A stretch of DNA of 18,626 bases from an uncultured Sphingomonas sp. (GTDB lineage: Bacteria > Pseudomonadota > Alphaproteobacteria > Sphingomonadales > Sphingomonadaceae), in the NCBI GenBank assembly GCA_946886845.1, contig CAMPJH010000010.1, positions 1 to 18,626 on the forward strand, read 5' to 3'. Positions 14,844-18,626 of this stretch are shown here, piece by piece. The notes under the pieces were generated by a model. That model saw only the letters and a program-made list of their open reading frames with translations, was not told where the DNA came from and searched no databases. The stretch's first letter is position 1, and the number at the start of each line of letters is the position of its first letter. A program made the translations under genes and the position numbers.

Positions 14844-15566
14844 TTATTGCAGCTCGAAGGCCATCGACAGGCTGACCTGGAGCTTTTGCTCGCCCGGCTC
14901 GATCTTCGTGTCCGCGGCCTGGGCCATTACCATCCCGCGCTCGGCCATCGGCATCGGCGGCGGTAGATACTGGCCGCCGCCTTCGCTGATCGAGATCACC
15001 CTGGCGACCCTTTTGCCGAGCGCCCGGGCATAAAGCTCGGCACGCGCCCGGCCGACCGCGACGGCATTGGCCCGGGCCTCGTCGAGCGCCGCTTGCGGCT
15101 GCTCGATCGTCATCGTCGGGCCGTTGATCTGGTTGGCGCCCTGGGCGACCAGAGCATCGAGGATCCGGCCGCTGTTGCGAATGTCACGGAAACGGATCGT
15201 GACCTGGTTCGAAGCACTGTACCCGACCAGCTGCGGCTGCTGGTTCTCCGGGTAGCGATACTCCGGGTTAAGGCTGATCGCGCTCGTATGGATATCGCGG
15301 TCGGCAGTCCCGGCCGCCTTGAGCGCCGCGATCACCCTCTCCATTCGCGCGGCATTGTCCTGAAGTGCTCCGCTGGCGGTGGTCGATCGCGTCGAAACCC
15401 CGGCGGAAATCAGCGCAAGGTTGGGAACGCGCGTGACTTCGCCGGTGGCGCTGATGTCGAGGCGCGTCCCGGCGATCGGCTGGGCGAGCTCGGTCTTCAG
15501 CTGGGCCGCCGCAGGCGCGAGCGGAAGAGCTGCCGAGATCATCAAGGCGGCGAGCAGTCGGTTCAT
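14844..15566 (-). CDS. SIMPL domain (DUF541) exported protein
   Basis: This 240-aa protein has a clear signal peptide (MNRLLAALMISAALPLAPAAA, about 1-21), so it is periplasmic or outer-membrane linked. The mature part follows the SIMPL/DUF541 pattern: RLDISATGEVTRVPNLALISAGV, the helix DNAARMERVIAALKAAG, DIHTSAISLNPEY, YSASNQVTIRFRDI, and the second helix ALDEARANAVAVGRARAELYA with ISISEGGGQ after it. Members are linked to oxidative or periplasmic stress tolerance in some bacteria, without a defined reaction. GAGGGA lies about 7 bases before ATG 15566. It follows the second GlsB gene on the same strand by 85 bp and may be transcribed with it or alone. Confidence 0.9.
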   Translation of the reverse strand: MNRLLAALMISAALPLAPAAAQLKTELAQPIAGTRLDISATGEVTRVPNLALISAGVSTRSTTASGALQDNAARMERVIAALKAAGTADRDIHTSAISLNPEYRYPENQQPQLVGYSASNQVTIRFRDIRNSGRILDALVAQGANQINGPTMTIEQPQAALDEARANAVAVGRARAELYARALGKRVARVISISEGGGQYLPPPMPMAERGMVMAQAADTKIEPGEQKLQVSLSMAFELQ

Positions 15567-15651
15567 GGGTCAATCCCTCGTTCAGTGCGGTTGCACCAAG
15601 GAATCACCCTTACGATATGGCTGCGCGGTGAACGAGATGTTGGTCAAGTTG

Positions 15652-15918
15652 TTAGAGCCGGCGGCGGCCTGCGATCAGGCGATAAAGCGCGAGGATGATG
15701 AACGCGCCGACGATGGCGGCGATGAAGCCGGCGCCTTCGTCGCGTTCGTACCAGCCGAACGACTGGCCCAGCCAGCCAGCGAGGAAAGCGCCAGCGATAC
15801 CGAGCAGGATGGTGACGATGCAGCCGCCCGGATCGCGGCCCGGCATCAAGAGCTTGGCGATTGCTCCGGCAATCCCGCCAATGACAATCCACCACAGCCA
15901 GCTATACGATTCCAACAT
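15652..15918 (-). CDS. GlsB/YeaQ/YmgE family membrane protein (second copy)
   Basis: This 88-aa inner-membrane protein has three hydrophobic segments, starting with YSWLWWIVIGGIAGAIAKLL, then the conserved MPGRDPGGCIVTILLGIAGAF and GFIAAIVGAFIILALYRLI, and a basic end. The PGRDPGG loop is the classic YeaQ/YmgE signature and is clearer here than in the copy at 14529-14786 (which has RTDAQQG). ATG 15918 follows AAAGGGGAAGCAGG, which decides the start; open frame further upstream is not supported. The function is unknown beyond a general link with stress and biofilm states in the family. No EcfG-like element is visible upstream, unlike for its paralogue. The gap 15919-16130 towards the efflux genes is described under the promoter at 16048-16076. 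Confidence 0.92.
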   Translation of the reverse strand: MLESYSWLWWIVIGGIAGAIAKLLMPGRDPGGCIVTILLGIAGAFLAGWLGQSFGWYERDEGAGFIAAIVGAFIILALYRLIAGRRRL

Positions 15919-16047
15919 CCTGCTTCCCCTTTTTGCGCACCTGGTCCAAAGGGCCGGGCGCCTCGATTGATGCGCCAACGCGCCTTCGCTGATCAAGTGC
16001 CGCTGTTGGTCGAAAAATGCTGGCGAAGGCGCTTTACCAGGTCTCTG

Positions 16048-16076
16048 TTGCGGCGAGTGACTTATTCGCGTAATAC
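16048..16076 (+). promoter_or_regulatory. Possible housekeeping-type promoter for the RND efflux operon
   Basis: TTGCGG (16048-16053) and TAATAC (16071-16076) are separated by 17 bases, with three or four of six matches each to -35 and -10 consensus. It would place the start near 16083, about 48 nt before the adaptor ATG. No regulator gene or convincing operator was seen in this gap. Confidence 0.3.
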
Positions 16077-16130
16077 AGCTGGGTTATCCCAGATCGCTTG
16101 CTGCGTGGACGTGACGAAAGAATGCTTGAA

Positions 16131-17312
16131 ATGAACCGCGAAACGCCAATTCGAACCACTGATTCGGACACGCTTGCCGTGGTCGACGACAAGGCTCGCC
16201 GCCGCAAGCGTATTGCGATCATCGGCGCGGCGCTCGTCGCCCTCGTCGCGGTCGTGCTCGCCTTGATGATGACGGGGGGCGAAGAGGCGGCCCCGGCCGG
16301 CGGAGAGGAGGCGGGCGGCGGTCAGGTTCCGACCGTCACAGTCGTCGTCCCCGGACGCCAGACCGTCGCCAGGACCGTTACGGCGACCGGCACTTTGGCG
16401 GCTCGCGTCGACATGCCTGTCGGAGTCGCCGGCGAAGGCGGCATGGTGAGCTCCGTGCTGGTGCAGCCCGGGCAATGGGTAAGGGCGGGGCAGGCCTTGG
16501 CCGTCATCGAGCGTTCGGTTCAGGCCCGGCAGGCCCAGCAGCTTGCCGCCCAGGTGGAGGTAGCTCGCGCTGATGCCGCACTCGCCCAAAATGAGCTCGA
16601 GCGCGCCGAAGCCCTGGCCGGTCGCGGCTTTATCTCGAAGGCGGAAATCGATCGCAAGCGGGCTGCTCGCGACGCGGCGGCTGCCCGGGTGCGCGTCGCC
16701 CAGGCGAGCCTCGCCGAGTCCCGCGCCCGAATCGGCCGGCTCGACATCCGCTCACCGGCCGCCGGGCTCGTCCTCGAGCGCAACGTCGAACCTGGCCAGG
16801 TGGTCAGCGCCGGTTCCGGAGCGCTGTTCCGAGTGGCTGCCGGCGGCGCCATGGAGCTTCGCGCGCAGCTTAGCGAACCGGATTTCGTCGCGCTTCCGGT
16901 CGGCGTACCCGCGACCGTGACGCCGGTAGGATCGACGAACACTTTCGCCGGCACCGTCTGGCAGTTGTCACCGGTCGTAAACCAGCAGACCCGCCAGGGA
17001 ATCGCGCGGATCGCGCTTCCTTACGACCCATCGCTCCGTCCCGGAGGTTTCGCTTCGGTTCAAATCGTCGCCGGGTCGCAGTCGGCGCCAGTGCTGCCTG
17101 AATCGGCCATCCTCAGCGATGAAAAGGGCAATTTCGTCTACGTAATCGACAAGGACAACCGGGCGCAGCGGCGGCCGGTGAAAACGGGCATGGTTACGCC
17201 CGCCGGAATCGCCGTCGTCGAAGGTCTGAGCGGCAACGAGATGATCGTGCTGCGGGCCGGCGGCTTCCTCAATCCGGGCGACAAGGTACGGCCGCATCGT
17301 CAGAAGCTCTAA
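16131..17312 (+). CDS. RND efflux periplasmic adaptor (membrane fusion protein)
   Basis: This 393-aa adaptor links an RND pump to an outer-membrane channel. A cytoplasmic basic stretch (DKARRRKR) precedes one membrane anchor (about residues 24-45), then a Gly/Glu-rich linker. The periplasmic part has the biotinyl/lipoyl half domains (EGGMVSSVLVQPGQWVRAGQ and IRSPAAGLVLERNVEPGQVV) flanking an alpha-hairpin with many Ala/Arg/Glu heptads (about residues 125-200), the barrel (RAQLSEPDFVALPVGVPATV) and a C-terminal proximal domain ending in LNPGDKVRPH. There is no lipobox Cys, so it is anchored by the helix. I chose ATG 16131, which has GAAAG 9 bases before it; ATG 16122 is an alternative. The pump gene follows after 24 bp. 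Confidence 0.93.
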   Translation: MNRETPIRTTDSDTLAVVDDKARRRKRIAIIGAALVALVAVVLALMMTGGEEAAPAGGEEAGGGQVPTVTVVVPGRQTVARTVTATGTLAARVDMPVGVAGEGGMVSSVLVQPGQWVRAGQALAVIERSVQARQAQQLAAQVEVARADAALAQNELERAEALAGRGFISKAEIDRKRAARDAAAARVRVAQASLAESRARIGRLDIRSPAAGLVLERNVEPGQVVSAGSGALFRVAAGGAMELRAQLSEPDFVALPVGVPATVTPVGSTNTFAGTVWQLSPVVNQQTRQGIARIALPYDPSLRPGGFASVQIVAGSQSAPVLPESAILSDEKGNFVYVIDKDNRAQRRPVKTGMVTPAGIAVVEGLSGNEMIVLRAGGFLNPGDKVRPHRQKL

Positions 17313-17336
17313 GCAGGCCGAACTGGGACTAAAGAT

Positions 17337-18626
17337 ATGAATTTCAGAAACATCTCGGCCTGGTCGATCCGGAACCCGGTTCCGCCGATCGTGCTGTTTA
17401 TCGGCCTGACGATCGCCGGCCTGGTCGCGTTCATGCGGATGGACGTGCAGGACAGCCCGGACATCGAGTTTCCGGTCGTTATCGCAACCATCAGCCAGCC
17501 CGGCGCGGCGCCGACCGAGATCGAAAACCAGATCACCCAGCTCGTCGAGTCGAGCGTCCGGACACTGCCCGGTGTCCGAAGCATCAGCTCGACCGCCAAC
17601 GAAGGCTCCTCGACTACGGTCGTCGAGTTCGAAATCGGCACCGACGTCAACCAGTCGGTGAACGAGGTGAAGAACGCGATCGACCAGGTCCGCGGCGAAT
17701 TGCCCGACGGCATCCTCGAGCCGTTCATCGAGAAGGAAACAACGTCGAGCCAGCCGATCGCCTATTATGCGGTCGCGGCGCCTGACATGACGATCGAGCA
17801 GCTGAGCTGGTTCGTCGATGATTCGGTCGCCAAGCGGCTGCTCTCGATCGAGGGCATGGCCCAGGTCGAGCGCAACGGCGGAGTCGATCGCGAGATTCGC
17901 GTCATCCTCGATCCGGCGCGCATGCAGTCGCTCGGAGTGACCGCAGCACAAGTTAACACTGCCCTTCGCCAGCTGAACATCAACGCCGCCGGCGGCCGCG
18001 CCGAGATCGCCGGCTCGCGCCAGTCGGTGCGGGTGCTCGGCAACGCCGCGGACGCTTATCAGCTCTCGCAGACGCAGATCCAACTCGGCGGCGGCCGCAC
18101 GGTGCAGCTGGCTGACATAGCGTCCGTGAGCGACAGCTACGGCGAGCAAAGGCGGATCGGCAAGATCCGCGGTTCGCAGGTCGTAAACTTCTCGATTTCG
18201 CGCGCCAAGGGCGCCTCGGACGTGACAGTCTACGACGAGGCGATGAAGGAACTCGAGGAGATCGAGAAGGAAAACCCGGGGATCAAGTTCACGCAGCTGT
18301 TCACCAGCGTCGATTATACGAAACAGCAATATTCCAGTTCGATGCTGGCGATGATCGAAGGCGCGGTCCTCGCCGTGTTCGTCGTCTTCCTGTTCCTGCG
18401 CGACATCCGAGCGACGCTCATCTCGGCGATTGCAATTCCGTTGTCGGCAATTCCCGCCTTCTGGTTCATGGACCTGATGGGGATCACGCTCAATTCGCTG
18501 TCCCTGCTCGCGCTCGGGCTGGTCGCGGGCGTCCTCGTCGACGACGCGATCGTCGAGATCGAGAACATCGTCCGCCACAAGCGCATGGGCAAATCCGCCT
18601 ATCAGGCCTCGATCGACGCCGCCGAC
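17337..18626 (+). CDS. RND efflux pump, inner-membrane permease (partial, N-terminal part)
   Basis: The first 430 residues of a pump of about 1,040; the rest lies past the right edge. N-terminal WSIRNPVPPIVLFIGLTIAG is TM1. The porter-domain start follows: DSPDIEFPVVIATISQPGAAP, EIENQITQLVESSVRTLPGV, then ANEGSSTTVVEFEIGTDVNQ. After the periplasmic part come TM2 to TM4, with the proton-relay pair Asp402-Asp403 in GVLVDDAIVEIENIV. The sequence fits the HAE1/MdtC-like group that exports hydrophobic compounds; the substrate is unknown. The ATG at 17337 follows a weak GGGACTAAAG and lies 24 bp after the adaptor stop. An outer-membrane channel gene may follow outside the window. Confidence 0.95.
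   Translation, partial: MNFRNISAWSIRNPVPPIVLFIGLTIAGLVAFMRMDVQDSPDIEFPVVIATISQPGAAPTEIENQITQLVESSVRTLPGVRSISSTANEGSSTTVVEFEIGTDVNQSVNEVKNAIDQVRGELPDGILEPFIEKETTSSQPIAYYAVAAPDMTIEQLSWFVDDSVAKRLLSIEGMAQVERNGGVDREIRVILDPARMQSLGVTAAQVNTALRQLNINAAGGRAEIAGSRQSVRVLGNAADAYQLSQTQIQLGGGRTVQLADIASVSDSYGEQRRIGKIRGSQVVNFSISRAKGASDVTVYDEAMKELEEIEKENPGIKFTQLFTSVDYTKQQYSSSMLAMIEGAVLAVFVVFLFLRDIRATLISAIAIPLSAIPAFWFMDLMGITLNSLSLLALGLVAGVLVDDAIVEIENIVRHKRMGKSAYQASIDAAD

Noticed and set aside
16968..18578. A very long open frame (over 500 codons) on the minus strand opposite the RND genes.
   Set aside because: It is antisense to clear RND adaptor and pump sequence; its translation is rich in Asp, Arg and His without any domain, typical of GC-rich shadow frames.
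1..18626. CRISPR array, tRNA or rRNA genes, insertion sequences, prophage or toxin-antitoxin genes.
   Set aside because: No regular direct repeats, no cloverleaf-type sequence noticed, no transposase or integrase motif, and no recognisable toxin pair were found on reading; a tRNA scan was not possible.

Overview
The window reads as ordinary, gene-dense chromosome from a high-GC alphaproteobacterium, most likely a sphingomonad (Sphingomonadaceae or a close relative). The main pointers are a SciP/DUF1153 cell-cycle regulator (an alphaproteobacterial family), a branched-chain E1 alpha subunit with the long N-terminal extension I associate with sphingomonads, a psp locus whose proteins resemble sphingomonad versions, and a candidate EcfG-type general-stress promoter. 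I see no insertion sequence, phage gene, tRNA, rRNA, CRISPR array or other sign of a mobile island. The genes at both edges are cut: E1 beta on the left and an RND pump on the right.

Layout. (1) 1-1694, minus: branched-chain 2-oxoacid dehydrogenase E1 alpha and the start of E1 beta, coupled by a TGATG junction. (2) 1770-2602, plus: an exported histidine phosphatase and a DUF3297 protein; a small minus-strand membrane protein (2563-2790) overlaps the latter tail to tail. (3) 2871-4662, plus: a compact phage-shock-type module with a candidate upstream activator site, a strong sigma-54 -24/-12 element, a 45-aa hydrophobic peptide, PspA, PspC, a PspB-like coiled-coil membrane protein and an intrinsic terminator. 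(4) 4677-6860, minus: a His-rich, ZnuD-like TonB-dependent receptor, with a 13-bp palindrome near its start. (5) 7002-11026, plus: five genes (pdxH, CDF metal exporter, PhzF-like isomerase, APC permease, exported DUF4440/SnoaL-like protein), each joined to the next by a 4-base start/stop overlap. (6) 13658-10998, minus: mnmA, a Nudix hydrolase and an exported MetX-like alpha/beta hydrolase, also overlapping. (7) 13737-14786, plus: a 74-aa unknown protein, sciP and a GlsB/YeaQ-type membrane protein behind a candidate EcfG promoter. (8) 15918-14844, minus: a second GlsB/YeaQ protein and a SIMPL-domain protein. (9) 16131-18626, plus: an RND efflux adaptor and the first 430 residues of the RND pump.

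Common themes are envelope homeostasis (Psp, GlsB pair, RND, SIMPL), metal traffic (a His-rich receptor facing away from an operon with a zinc/iron exporter) and housekeeping enzymes. The best candidate for something under-described is the psp module: an A-C-B-like gene order, a tiny translationally overlapping first gene, a possible N-terminal extension on PspA, and no pspF gene beside it. This is a variant of a known system rather than a wholly new one. All calls were made by reading the sequence; no homology search was run.
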